Part shown: piece after piece, positions 1-10,354 of the stretch | Position numbering within the stretch: the stretch's first letter is position 1 | How the letters are laid out: each line of letters starts with the position of its first letter | DNA from: Roridomyces roridus | Lineage: Eukaryota; Basidiomycota; Agaricomycetes; Agaricales; Mycenaceae | Length of the DNA stretch: 64,000 nucleotides | Reading direction: 5' to 3' | Assembly (NCBI GenBank): GCA_029378245.1 | Contig: JARKIF010000031.1 | Span: 1 to 64,000, forward strand | Notes under the pieces: model-generated | Told to the model about the DNA's origin: nothing | The model's input: the letters and a program-made list of their open reading frames with translations, nothing else | Database searches by the model: none | Position numbers and translations under genes: made by a program

Positions 1-2513
1 GTTTTGGAAAGAGAATGGTCATGGCCGTTTAAGAGAAGGAGAAGTGAGTCGCCGTAGTGATGACTCTATTTCAATACAAAAGGCTATTATAAGCTGCGAA
101 ATAGAGTTTGATAAAAGACCCACGAGTCCGAGTCATGGTCTAGAAGCCGGAACGAGGCGGTTCCGCAACGGCATTCTTCATTTAGCATGGGAACGCATCG
201 GCGGAGGGCATACTCGAGGCAAGAAGTGATAATGGAGTGACGTAAGGATTGGCGGTTCGGGAATAAGCCGAGCAGGTCGCTCCTCGCATCACAACATTCA
301 ATGATCAACCGGAAGACGCTGAAATACATCCGTTTGCTGCTATGATCCGGAACTAAGGATTGACCGGGGGCGGTCAAGATTAGAAAATAGGGGAGATGAT
401 ACGCCTGCAATATGAACCACGCTAGGAATACGTGAAATTTCGCGATTTCTCTTATAACCAACAGTAGTATCATCTCACGAGAGCGCTAGTGCTGAGCCCA
501 GAGGCAGCTAGTAGGATTACGATGCATGGTGTACTGTACGGGTCGAAGGGGAACCTAAGATGACTGACGGACCCACTCCGAAACACGTAGGAGTTCGTGC
601 TAGTCCTCTTACCAATGGGAATATCTTATAACCAAGTCGTTGAGCTCTGGTTCAATCCGATGGTTACAAGGGAATTAGCAGCAATTGGGAATAAGCGGAT
701 GGTTGAGTCATTGATCACGATCGAGGCCTCAGCTGGAGTCATTACCAACCGGAATGATGGCGCCGGAAGATCGTGTGCCTGGTCCGTGATATCGGAACAC
801 GGGAGCACTCTGGAATCACTACTTGCGAGCTTCGGAATGGTGTCTTTGACGACGGGATACCCAAGATGTGGGTATCGAATTAAAGCTACGGACCAGTACT
901 ATCCGGTCCTGGAACGATAGCGCAGAGTAGGAAAGATGGGAATAATGGAACTCGACTTCCGACCCTCGGCATCAGCCTTACCAAACTGAAACATGATGGA
1001 TCGACGGCTGACTGAGCTTGGGATGGTGCGAGGATGGCGCCATCCAACCTGTAGACCAATGAAATAGCAAGGATACCCTAATTGCGTTGCGAGGATCGCA
1101 TTCCTGTATTATTTATTAGATTGCCGGACTTGTATATAACTAGGTAGAGTGTTCCCTTGGAGGCCGAACAATCACCCCCGTCTGTTGTACGCATTAGCGT
1201 CTCTAAAGGGTTGTGCTTGGGCTTTCGAGGTGCACTGTGTTGGATAGTGGCTTCTTAAAGTTTGTACTAGTTGGAATCATATTATTTTGAATCGGAATCG
1301 TCGTCATCGTTGAAACCAAATCGTCGTACTCGCCTCAATCAAGAATCTATTAAGCAATCAGTCAAGTCAAGTCGTTGGAACATCGTCGTATTTGGCTAGG
1401 GAATCTCAGTACCAGTCGGGAAGAAGAGTAGAATCGAGTTGCGAAGTTTCGGAATAAGGAATACGATCGGTGTTTGACCACCAACCCACCTACTACATCA
1501 ATCTTATCAACTACAGCTGAGAGGCTATACAATCTACCAAAAGGGTTGCTTGTTCCAGTCTCGACTGAACCTAATACCCGTCCCTTGGAAATACCACTTT
1601 CCTTCGGAATAAACTTATTACTTTCTCCCTCCACAACCTACTACCTGTATAAGGACCTGTATTGGGACTTTTACTCGTCTGAACACTCGATTGAATACAC
1701 TCGCTACGAGCTCGTGTCTGTGTTGGTTATCTAAATAAGCTACTTGCTTATTCCTGTGTACCACCGTATACGATACAGTGGTGTTGGGTTTCTCCCTTGG
1801 GTTTAGAGCACATTCGTCACCGCGTAACCCGACAAGCTTGGAGCAGCCCGACCCTACTCCAATACCCCTGCGCGCAGCGGCCCTGCTGTCGCCCTGGACG
1901 CCACCAGCACGTCCGTACCGAGTCATCGCGGCCACGTACTTACGAGGCTGCTCGATGACGCGTGCCCTTCCTCGCTCGTCATCTGACCTCGCCCTTCTCG
2001 CCAGTCGTCGTGCTCGAAGCCTTGACCATGCCGCCTCCCGCTTCACAGCCGTTTCCCGCTTCCCGAACTCGCAACGTGCGCGCCCCATCGCACGACGCAG
2101 CCGCCTCATCACACCACAGCCGCCTGAGTGTGCTCTGCCCTTGTAACATCATCCCCTCGCGCGCCTCGCCGTATCGCAGCTCCACCCGCCTTGCCCTCGT
2201 CTTTTCTTCCACGCCTTACCTACCTATCATTTACTGTTGTAACACATTCTGTCCGCCTTGCGATAATACTGTCTAATTCATTGGTGCTCTGAGTGGGTTG
2301 TGAAATGGGGATATCAGGCAGGGATGTTGGCCGTGATGACAGCCGAAGCGGCAGATCACCGCAGCACAGCCATCAAAAGTCCGCTGGTGCTGTTATCTCA
2401 ACTCCCGAACTTTGTGAGACAGACCGGCTCCGGTCTAATCAGTGATACAGGAGACATTCAGTGCCCTCTTTTAAGTTCTCACACAGGAGCCTTCAACTCA
2501 GACCAGAACCACC
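1..2513. other. Intergenic, no supported gene
   Basis: No protein family could be recognised on either strand, and no open reading frame joins to others through good splice sites. From about 1120 to 1760 the sequence has a TATATAA box and AT-rich text resembling the promoter side of a retrotransposon LTR, but no second LTR, primer-binding site or polyprotein is visible. From about 1850 to 2220 it becomes GC- and CpG-rich with open frames on both strands, which looks compositional. The DUF4419 gene starts just downstream. Confidence 0.4.
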
Positions 2514-3456
2514 ATGCCCGTCTCTTTCACTACTGCGCCTCACGCTGCCAACTCGTTCAAAGTTACCGAGTCTTTCTCGGCGGCAGAGCTCTTGTCTGGC
2601 GCATGCGAAGACCAGAAACGCTATGTCGAAGAAATCTTCCAATGTGGCTTCTCGACGGGAGAACAGGTGCTGAGCTCGTACGTCCTTGAATTCTGGGCCC
2701 CGCTCAGCATTCTCATTGTTCCAGCGGTCGTGATTTCAATGCCAAAATTCCGAACCTTCGTCCTGACAGCGAAGGAAATGGATTCGTGCACACGGTCATG
2801 GAAGCGTACAACCATCATCGTGCCCTCGTCATCCGCCCCGACGACTTGTGGCTCGCTATTTTATCGCAGTTCAATTTCTTCGTCAATGCCAACGCCGAGG
2901 TCCTTCGTGCCAACTTTGTAGCGCACGAAGGCCAGCGCAAGCTCTTGGTAGAGGCCTCTGGGGATCGCTACTCTGTAGACTTTGACACCATGTCCCGCCA
3001 GGTGACCACTCTTCTCCACGAAAATGCCGTCGATCCCGCGCTCCGGGACTGGGTGCTGCCCAACTTTACACCGTCAACGATACTACCGTAGCCGCGGTGC
3101 TCATGATGGCTACTCTCAAGGAATACTTCCGTGTTGGGTTTGGACTCCCATGGTGTGGCATTCCGCGTGTTACGCTGGAAGGTGAGAAGTCGGACTGGGT
3201 CAACATTCTCGAGCGTCTCGAGAAGCTCAAGGAGTACGGAGTCGAGACGATTGCCTGGTATCATCTTCTACGCCCCGTCATATCTCGCTTTGTCGCAGCA
3301 TTCGACAAGCCCACGAGCCAGGAGAATACGGATTTCTGGCAGAAGATTGTGTCCGTGGACAGTATGGGCAGTGGCTCGCCGGTATACACCGGCTGGCTCA
3401 ACGCCTTCAGCGTCTTCTCCAAGCAAGGTCGTTGGATGGGAAAGCCACTCGACATG
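2514..3456 (+). pseudogene. DUF4419 protein, 5' half (frameshifted)
   Basis: This is the N-terminal half of a DUF4419 protein, a fungal and amoebal family of unknown biochemical function. Exon 1 is 2514-2677 and a 47-bp intron follows (donor GTACGT at 2678, acceptor CAG at 2724). Exon 2 carries the family core (RPDDLWLAILSQ, then CGIPRVTLEGEKSDW, then a WY-LLRP-SRF segment). At about 3070 the frame changes: the segment reading PNFT must continue as VNDTTVAAVLMMATLK one frame back, so one base has been lost. The exon ends WMGKPLDM at a clean GTGAGC donor (3457). The matching C-terminal half lies 4.5 kb downstream at 8001. I infer one ancestral gene that is now broken. Confidence 0.75.
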
Positions 3457-3698
3457 GTGAGCAATTGTTACTCTATTAGTCGGAAAACTCGGTTCAACGT
3501 TATAAGTCGTGCGTCACTGGTCAGTGTTGACAAGTGGGTACAAGTTGACAGCTGATGTGTAATCAATTGCTAAGAATAGATGAATTTGATAAGCGCTGGC
3601 AAGCACGAAAGTCCATTTGGACTAGACCAAATCTGGCTAGTACACAAGTCCAAAAGAAATTTACATATAATCCCCAATGAGTCAGTCCAGTCACAGAC

Positions 3699-4241
3699 CT
3701 AGCCCATCGCCAATTCAAAGACCCTCAGGCCTGGGAAAACACCTTCTTCTCTTGCGACGGGCTCGTCCGGGTCAAAGGCGGTCAATTGGTCGCAGCGACG
3801 AAGCAAGGAATCAAGTCCATCTCGCAGGGAATCGAGGTCGTCTCTAGGTCAAGAGGGATTAGGAAAGCCACAGAGACAATAATTAGAAAGGCACCTGATT
3901 GTGCAATGCAGCTCAACGACGCTCTTGCAATAGTGAGCTAGGCGAAAGTAGGAGCGGGACAGCCGGGCATAGTCCGCCCCGTAGGCAGTCTGCTGGCGAA
4001 GGAGGCCCATGTAGGCGCGGTTGCCTCCGCGGAGGAGTTCGTCTCCCGTCGCGGACGCAATAATGTGAGATGCCTGCACCAGTTTCAGCCAGTTGTTCAA
4101 CAGACGAAGCGATACGAGGCTCACACTGCGTGGGGTCGAAGGAGGGGCCGAGGGCGAGGAGGGCGAGGAGGGCGAGAAGGGCGAGGGCTCAGGGGGCGAG
4201 GGCTCTGAAGGGGGCGAGGGTACAGTGCGGTGTGCTGACAT
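3699..4241 (-). CDS. Small helical protein, unknown function
   Basis: Not recognised. The ATG at 4241 opens a Pro/Ser/Glu-rich low-complexity N-terminus (about 35 residues of PSPP/SSPSSP). A helical region follows (VSLRLLNNWLKLVQASHIIAS) and a Tyr/Arg-rich helix. A 51-bp intron (3844-3894, GTGCCT...CCTAG, phase 2) restores an otherwise prematurely stopped frame to an acidic amphipathic helix (RDDLDSLRDGLDSLLRRCDQL), ending at a TAG at 3699. The layout (disordered N-terminus, short helices, terminal coiled coil) recalls small BLOC-1/BORC-type subunits, but this is only a resemblance. It lies antisense inside the expanded DUF4419 intron, so it was probably moved there together with flanking sequence. 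Confidence 0.5.
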
Positions 4242-5041
4242 TTTGGGTGAGGGTTGAAGACAAGGTCAACAGCAGTTGTTGTTTGTTTATCCTTTGTCCT
4301 TGATGATACCAACTTGCAGCGGACCAGCGGTACGGGATCAGATTCAGAGTCTGCAGCACCGAGCTAATTCCGATTATCCAGAACCTGCTTGTCGTGTGCC
4401 ATCCGCGGCCAGATTGGCGATGCAGTCGGGTGGAACGAGAATGCATCGACTATCTCATGTGCCGGTGTAAGAGGCACCAAAGGTCACCTCATCCTGCATC
4501 CTTACCACGCGCCGCCAGGGTGTTCATCAACGCCAGCAAGCACCACTGGTGCCGGCGCTATCGCTCTCGCACTTGGCATCGCTGAGCAGTTCCAAAGCTG
4601 TCGCTCAAAGACATCTTGCGTTTCGCGTGCGAGTTGGGAGTGTCGTACTCACGCCTTTGCGAGTGAGGAGGCGTTGGTCGTGGTCATGTTTCATGCAGAT
4701 GCCACCCGAGTTGGCATTCATACGGATCTTGGTGCGTGATCCTCCCAGTCGCCCCATGACTCTCCTTCTTATCAACTTGAGGTGTGTGCACTGGTATTGG
4801 GCCGTACCCCGAGACTGAGGCGGAAGATACGTTGCGTGAGTTCACTTACTTCCTTCCTGCGTAGATATACTCGAGATTTTGCAGACTCTCGAAAAGATTC
4901 TCTGCTCCGCCGCGTCCTCAATCTGCTGAGAGACCAGATGAGATACAAGGCAGCGGGAATCCGTTTCCCTCCCCTCCCGTCAAATGATTCAAATCTTCTG
5001 CGCATGAGGACGGACACGCTCAGCAGCTCACAGCATCCGCC
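4242..5041. other. No supported gene
   Basis: Open frames occur on both strands but none shows a recognisable domain or links up by splicing. This is probably the promoter of the minus-strand gene plus decayed sequence. Confidence 0.35.
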
Positions 5042-5595
5042 ATGGCATCACAATTCGCCTCCTTTCTTGCAGTCATGTCACTGCAACCCGCTGGCCCACT
5101 CCGTCCTCTGGACCCTCAGCTACCCACACTGGATTCACGCGATCTCGTTGTCATATTTCATCCGTTACAAAACCCTCAAAGTTTCCCTATCCTCCGGTTC
5201 CCGGCATTCCCCATAAATCCAGGCCCTGGGCCTCGTTCTCGATGCATGATTGCTGGATGCGCCCCAGCAGCAGGTCGCTGACGAGAATTCCGACCCACGG
5301 ATGCACTGCTGTCTGCTGGGTACTACGAGCTCGTCGTCGTCGCCCACAGAGGGCATTTGGTTCACGACTACGACGTGTGCTCCTCGTTCAACGACTACCA
5401 CCGGAAGATATCCCCGCACGCTGGAGAAGCGCACTTTGACCCAGCGATCAATGCCTGTATCATAACTGGCGCTACCTCGTCCCTTCGTCGTTCCCGAACG
5501 CCCCGCCTTGGACCAACTTCCCGGTGGTTATTAAAGACCTAATACATATTTGCGCCAATAAAGTCGGTGATGGAAACGCCGTGGAGATGGCTTGA
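5042..5595 (+). pseudogene. Decayed gene of unknown family
   Basis: A good start context (CCGCCATGG) at 5042 begins an ORF reading MASQFASFLAVM. After a gap that needs splicing, a coherent segment reads GYYELVVVAHRGHLVHDYD, then CSSFNDYHRKISPHAGE. At about 5458 the frame must slip by one base to reach the equally coherent YHNWRYLVPS, PPWTNFPVVIKDLIHIC, and a terminal VEMA before the TGA at 5593. The mixture of coherent blocks in different frames points to a gene with at least one single-base deletion. The family was not recognised. The stop codon lies directly against the first copy of the direct repeat. Confidence 0.4.
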
Positions 5596-5874
5596 GCTCT
5601 AAATGCATGCTGGTGCGCCGTAGCTCGGAGCGTGACGAAGGCTGAGAGCGTGCTCGATGTTGTGCGCTCGGTTTCAGGTTGATAAGCAGGGTATAAGCAT
5701 GGTATAAGCAGGGTATAGGCGGCGTATGAACCCAGATAAGCGGATGGTAAGCACAGTATGAGCCAGCCGTAGGTGCGGGGGAGGCGAAGAAGGAAAGATG
5801 GTCATGTTTCTGTACATACAAGCATTTACACTGACTGATGTCAATGTGCGGTAGGCTTTGTCAGCATATGCGGA
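5596..5874. repeat. Direct repeat, copy 1
   Basis: A 279-bp segment starting GCTCTAAATGC and ending GCATATGCGGA recurs at 5941-6229. The copies differ by a handful of substitutions and one 10-bp length difference. Inside it, a GGTATAAGCA motif is repeated three times. The minus strand of both copies is open over most of its length. Confidence 0.9.
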
Positions 5875-5911
5875 ATCCTATTTCGACCATTTACACTGAC
5901 TGGAGATGGCA

Positions 5912-5938
5912 CTCTCTCTCTCTCTCTCTCTCTCTCTC
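5912..5938. repeat. (CT)n microsatellite
   Basis: A pure CT dinucleotide run of about 27 bp sits at the left edge of repeat copy 2. It replaces the TTGA found at the corresponding place before copy 1. On the minus strand it would encode an Arg-Glu run at the end of the coiled-coil ORF. Confidence 0.95.
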
Positions 5939-5940
5939 GG

Positions 5941-6229
5941 GCTCTAAATGCGTGCTGGTGCGCCGTAGCTCGGAGCGTGACGAAGGCTGAGAGCGTGCTC
6001 GATGTTGTGCGCTCGGTTTCAGGTTGATAAGCAGGGTATAAGCATGGTATAAGCAGGGTATAGGCGGCGTATGAATCCAGATAAGCGGATGGTAAGCACA
6101 GTATGAGCCAGCCGTAGGTCCGGGGGAGGCGAAGAGGGAAAGATGGTCAATTCGGAACGTGTTTGTGCACATACGAGCATTTACACTGACTGATGTCAAT
6201 GTGCGGTAGGCTTTGTCAGCATATGCGGA
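5941..6229. repeat. Direct repeat, copy 2
   Basis: This is the second copy of the 5596-5874 unit, offset by 345 bp at its left end and 355 bp at its right end. It forms the 3' part of the minus-strand coiled-coil gene: that gene reads into it in frame after KTILQE. Confidence 0.9.
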
Positions 6230-6855
6230 CTCTTGCAATATGGTCTTGTGAGAAACTTCGGTAACCTCGTTGTTGACAAGCGCTTGAGTGAGGCGCTGTA
6301 GAATAATGAGAATGAGGAAACTTGAATCCAAAGACGATGCACCTTTTCCAAAGGCTTGTTCTCCTTGGTCAACTCATCCAGCTGGTCCTGTTTCGCCGCG
6401 AGAGCTGCCTCGTTACTCTCAGTTTCCTCCTCCAAGGACCGGGCGGCGCGTGGCAAGTGGCAAGTGGCTTCATGTCTCCGCACGTACGCTTCGTGTCTTT
6501 GCAGCAACGCCTGCCCGACTTCTGCAAACGAGTCAGTTTTGCAGAATAGCAACGAAATTGTAGCGGACGCACCTGCACTCAGCGTTAACCGGCTCTCCAG
6601 CCTTGCCTTGACTGCAAGCCATGCCTGCAAATTCTCACAATCGTCCAGGCCACAACAGCAGCATAGCGCGGAGAGTGGTTCCGGGGATGGAACGCGCGAT
6701 ACATTATCGAGGGCTTGGGTGAGGTCGTCTATGGTCACAGTGGCGTCGTATAGGCTGTCCCGGTTGGTCAATGGCGAGTCGGGTGTGGGTGGAGAGACTG
6801 AGGAGCTCCTTGCCAATCTTGTCGGCGTGTTTCGGACGCCATGCCTCCGGATGAG

Positions 6856-7175
6856 TAGGGTTGGGCACGGGTACGGGTTCGGGTATGAACAGCTCAACCC
6901 GTACCCTTACCCGAAAAACCCGGACCCTTACCCGCGGGTCATCGGGTTGATCACGGGTCTCGGCATCGCAATGCCGAGCGTGCTCCGAACGCCGGCATCA
7001 ATGATGCGTAATTCGGCCGCCATAAAATCACCATTTCTGGTGATTCATCACTGTATTCCGGGTACCCGGCACGAACCCGCGGGTTTCGGGTTTCAAAATC
7101 AATGAACCCGTACCCTTACCCGCTTGACCCTTACCGGAAAACCCGCCGGGTTACCCGTACCCGTGCCCAACACTA
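6856..7175. mobile_element. hAT-type MITE with TSD
   Basis: A 320-bp element has terminal inverted repeats beginning TAG(G/T)GTTGGGCACGGG at both ends, flanked by the direct repeat CGGATGAG on the left and TGGATGAG on the right (7 of 8 bases identical). An 8-bp target duplication is the hallmark of hAT transposons. The ends are rich in GGGTACGGGT-like units. There is no coding capacity, so it is a non-autonomous element. It sits at the 5' end of the coiled-coil gene. Confidence 0.85.
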
Positions 7176-8000
7176 TGGATGAGCGGGATGATGAGGCTGC
7201 GGAGGTAGGCGTAGCCATGGACCTTGGCGAACGCGGAGAGGAACCGGGTGCAGGTGGAGTTGCTTCGGAAGAGGGAAGTCTCGCTGTCTGCGAAAAGAAG
7301 AATAAGCAATTGACCATAGACGAAAAGAAGATTCTTACTATCACAGCAAGGGCAAGGGCCTTTTGTGCTTTTCAGACCGTCAGACCGTCAGCAGAGTAGA
7401 ATGGCTAGCCGGTATATGTCCTGCAGAAGCGTAGCGTCGAAGCTGAGTTTTCAGACGAGTGACGGGCGCAGGGAGGAGATGACAACTTGAAAGGGAGGAG
7501 GTGCGACTGAGATGAGATGAGCCTCAGAGGAAACGTTGAGCGGATGTCGCAGCCATTCGGAGGAGGAGGAGTCTAGCGCCTAACATACGCGCAGCCTTGC
7601 AGCTCCTCAGAAAGGAGGAGGAGGGCAACGAATGCGGGCTCTCCCAATAGAGTCGTGCAACATCCCAAGAGTCTTTGGGCGTACATTCGGGGCCAAAAAG
7701 CCTCTACTTTGACTCGAGCCAAGCTACTGACACGTCGATGGAGGGAACAACGAGGAGGCCGGCGACGAAGGTGGCTCGCTGGATCCCGGGTTGATCCGCT
7801 TATCAAATGACCGATGGACTTATACTTTCAGGCTGCAACTTATACATCGCCTCTAAGACGAACTTTTTGCTTATAATTCACTTATAAGAGGTGTGTTTTG
7901 CTTACGCACTTATGGCTCTTATAAGTACTCATCAGCGGGGTATAAGTACGACAACGTTTTTCGGACTAATACGTCAGTCTCGATATTCAACCCTAAACAG
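7176..8000. other. No supported gene; 5' remnant of coiled-coil gene
   Basis: The first 170 bp on the minus strand (Ser/Ala-rich, containing MATPTSAASSSRSS) probably continue the coiled-coil gene upstream of the MITE. From about 7800 to 7950 the text is rich in CTTATA/TATAAG motifs, in opposite orientation to those inside the 5.6-6.2 kb direct repeat. Nothing else is recognised. Confidence 0.35.
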
Positions 8001-8890
8001 GAGGTGATCTCAGAAGAAGCGCCCGAGTCCCTGTCTGCCGAGGACTTTTGGAAGAAATACGCAGCGGAATGCAATAGGGGATACGGGCGAAGCCGTGAGC
8101 TCGTTTTGGATGGAACGCCCTACCACACACTCGATACTTATTTGGTGCCGCCTGCCTACGCCGAGGTGGATATTGACCTGAACGATCGCGGGATGCAGAT
8201 CGACTGTTTCATGCTGGCAGGCGTCATTGGTACGCGTATTTCCTCCAGCTAAGGCTCCAACCGTTTCGTTTCCGTTTGCAATTTTGGGCAAACAGAACGG
8301 AAACGGAAGGGAAACCGTTTGCGAACGGTTTCCGAACGGATAATTTTGGGGCACCTTTTCTACAGTGTCCAGAGAGGCCCAGCGGTCCCAGGATGCTTCG
8401 GTGTGCACAGGGAGCCAATCTGCGCAGTATCAGAGTCGTTCGACACCAATAGGGAGGGAGATTGGAAATTCATCAAGCAAGATTGGTTTGACTAAGCAGC
8501 TGCCGAGAGCGCGGCGCTCAATTTCACTGGTGGTATGTGGGTTGAGTTTCCCGGATTGAGAAAACTGTTTGACCACAAGTGTACGGGCCTGCTGGGAGAC
8601 TGCAAGTAGCATTGATTTGGCTCATTCTGAGCCCCCCAGATGGGCCAAGAGAAACAGTTTCCAAACGGTTTGGGAAACCGTTTCCGGGTCACCGCAAACA
8701 AAACGGAAATAAAAACCGTTTTTTCGGCACAAACAGTTTTCGAACGGAAAAGGTTGGAGCCTTACCTCCAGCGGTGATACCACGGTGTCTGCTAGCGGCG
8801 AAAATGACACCGTTCATCCGCTTGCTGGGTGGTGGATTTGTGCTCGGAAGGAGAAAGTGGTGAGCGCGGAGGAGGAGCATGAAGCTGAGA
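8001..8890 (+). pseudogene. DUF4419 protein, 3' half, MITE-disrupted
   Basis: The C-terminal DUF4419 signature is clear: SLSAEDFWKKY, LDGTPYHTLDTYLVPPAYAE, VDIDLNDRG, and CFMLAGVIG. The ORF stops just inside a 515-bp MITE (8250-8764). Skipping the MITE and one copy of its target duplication joins RISSS to [20 protein letters not shown] in frame, which is exactly the family's closing motif (P-x-GWW). No stop codon follows. The frame continues through EEEHEAEM straight into NAPE-PLD sequence ([10 protein letters not shown]), so the original 3' end was lost in a rearrangement at about 8890. Confidence 0.75.
8250..8764. mobile_element. hAT-type MITE with perfect 8-bp TSD
   Basis: The termini are inverted repeats (TAAGGCTCCAACC at both ends), flanked by the perfect 8-bp direct repeat CCTCCAGC (8242-8249 and 8765-8772). 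The subterminal parts carry many copies of AACGGTTTCC/GGAAACCGTT in both orientations. There is no transposase ORF. It has inserted into the last DUF4419 exon. Confidence 0.93.
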
Positions 8891-9946
8891 TGGTTTTCAG
8901 TGACCGCTGCTCGCCAAGTCAAATCATAGGCCCCAAACGCTTCACCCGCGAGTCTGTTGTGTCCGGACGGCCCTCGAGGCGTGCTGAGAACTTGTTTTTA
9001 GCACCGCCCTGCTCGCTAGAAGATGTCCCAGAATTTCACGCCATCGTCATCTCCCATAACCACTACGACCAGTGTGTCACCTTTCCCCCTCCTCTAATAC
9101 CTTTCTGAATGACCCAGCATGGACACCACCACCCTCCAGAATCTCTTCAAGCGCCCCCACGCCCCGCACGTCTTTGCCCCCATCGGAAACGCATCGTACT
9201 TCCGTGACCTCGGTGTACCCGACGAGCGCACCCACTGCCTCGATTGATGGGATGCCCGCCGCGTCACCACCGACGTCTCCTCCTCCCAGAAGGTCGAATT
9301 CGACATCACCTTCACCCCCGGGCAGCACTTTACCGGGCACGGGATATTTGATCGATTCAAGACTCTCTGGGGAGGATGGGTCGTCGAGGGTGTCGCTTCT
9401 GAGGGTACTGGTGCAGATGAACCTCAAGCCAAGGTGTACTTTGGCGGCGACACTGGTTACCGCACTGTTCCTTCCTCTTCGGACGAGGGGCCCGAAACGC
9501 TGCCTGTGTGCCCTGCGTTCAAGGAGATCGGGGAGCGCTGGGGTGGATTTCATTTTGCTATGATTCCAATTGGGTGTGTGCTCCGGCTTGTTTTCGTGTT
9601 GCTATGAGAGCTAATGCGAAGTATTGCGAGCAGCGGGTATTCGCCACGTGGGTCCCTGAGTACTGTTCACTGCGCGCCGAGGGACAGTGTGGCACTGTTC
9701 AAGGATATCAAGGCGAGGAGGGCGCTGGGTATGCATTGGGGGTACGTCTTTTCTTTTCTTGACTATGGCACTCAGCACTCAACGATGCCACGTAGAACGT
9801 GGATTCTTACATCCGAACCCGTACTCGAGCCACCCGAGCTGCTCGCCACGGAGTGCGCCAAGGTGGGGATCAAGGAGGGACGGTTTGGGGTCTGCGGAAT
9901 CGGGGAGACCCTCGAGTTTGATGTTGGTGCCAAGGACGAGGCCTGA
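8890..9946 (+). pseudogene. NAPE-PLD-like phospholipase D pseudogene
   Basis: This is a metallo-beta-lactamase-fold enzyme that in intact form hydrolyses N-acylphosphatidylethanolamines. Visible landmarks in order are [16 protein letters not shown], the metal motif SHNHYDH (its last His is restored by splicing at 9072-9117), the HCLD*WDAR region, FGGDTGY, IPIGGYSPRG (spliced over 9574-9633), GMHWGTW (spliced over 9742-9795), and SEPVLEPPELL. The three introns are 46-60 bp and phase 2. Two lesions kill it. The N-terminal part of the fold before VFSDRC is missing and replaced by DUF4419 sequence. A TGA at 9245-9247 replaces the first Trp of the usual WWDAR. Confidence 0.85.
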
Positions 9947-10354
9947 GTGGTGGCTAGAGAGAAGGAGGCGAATAGAGTAAGACTAGTTAGTTTACTTAGT
10001 AAGTGGCAGCGGCGGCCTCGTTTTAAATCGGTGGCAGCCTTTCCGTCGCCTGTCGAACTCGGGTCTCCGCCCCCGTTTACACAAGTCCCGTGCCAGTCCC
10101 AGAGGACCCAAACGACGATGGGATCTCACTTGACCTTTCCAAGCTTGCACAACACGAAAATGGACTCAGGCTAGGAACAGGTTTTCTCGAATCTCGAAGC
10201 CTTACTTGCTTCCCTTGCACGGAAATGGCAAATGGGAACAGAAATACAGTGGAAATCTTCAACGACAGGCGGCTTCTCGTCACGGACATCTGGATAACGG
10301 AGGCGGGAGGTCAAAATACAATCAGCGAATGGATGGACGACGCACGAAACACTT

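Larger units (their letters stand above)
5891..6855 (-). pseudogene. Coiled-coil protein with CCCCG/DDCEN segment, damaged
   Basis: The protein runs from a Ser/Pro-rich N-terminus through DDLTQALDNVSRV, a striking cysteine block (LCCCCGLDDCENLQAWL), and then a long heptad-rich region (EVGQALLQRHEAYVRRHEA, EEETESNEAALAAKQDQLDEL). Two introns are clear: 6522-6572 (51 bp, joining LTLSA to EVGQ) and 6296-6342 (47 bp, joining PLEK to RLTQALVNN). The 3' end reads into repeat copy 2 and ends at 5891 in an Arg-Glu run from the CT microsatellite, so the original C-terminus may be lost. The 5' end is cut by a hAT-type MITE at 6856, and the frames on either side of the MITE do not join simply. Family not named; a structural coiled-coil role is likely. 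Confidence 0.55.
3457..8000 (+). other. Hugely expanded intron of the DUF4419 gene
   Basis: The donor at 3457 and an acceptor ending ...AAACAG at 8000 are both phase 0. They would join PLDM to EVISEEAPESLSAEDFW, which is the natural order of DUF4419 proteins. Introns elsewhere in the window are about 50 bp, so this 4.5-kb interval is insertion-derived. It holds a minus-strand gene (3699-4241), a decayed plus-strand gene (5042-5595), a direct repeat (5596-6229), and a coiled-coil gene with a hAT-type MITE. That the interval behaves as an intron is inference. Confidence 0.5.

Noticed and set aside
600..920. 107-codon ORF upstream of the DUF4419 gene
   Set aside because: No similarity to any family I know and no splice partners; length is within chance expectation.
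1800..2280. Long overlapping ORFs on both strands
   Set aside because: CpG/GC-rich composition removes stop codons in several frames; no domain, splice or codon-bias support.
9245..9247. In-frame TGA in the NAPE-PLD gene read as selenocysteine or a recoded stop
   Set aside because: The usual residue here is Trp, not Cys, and the gene is already truncated at its N-terminus, so a nonsense mutation is simpler.
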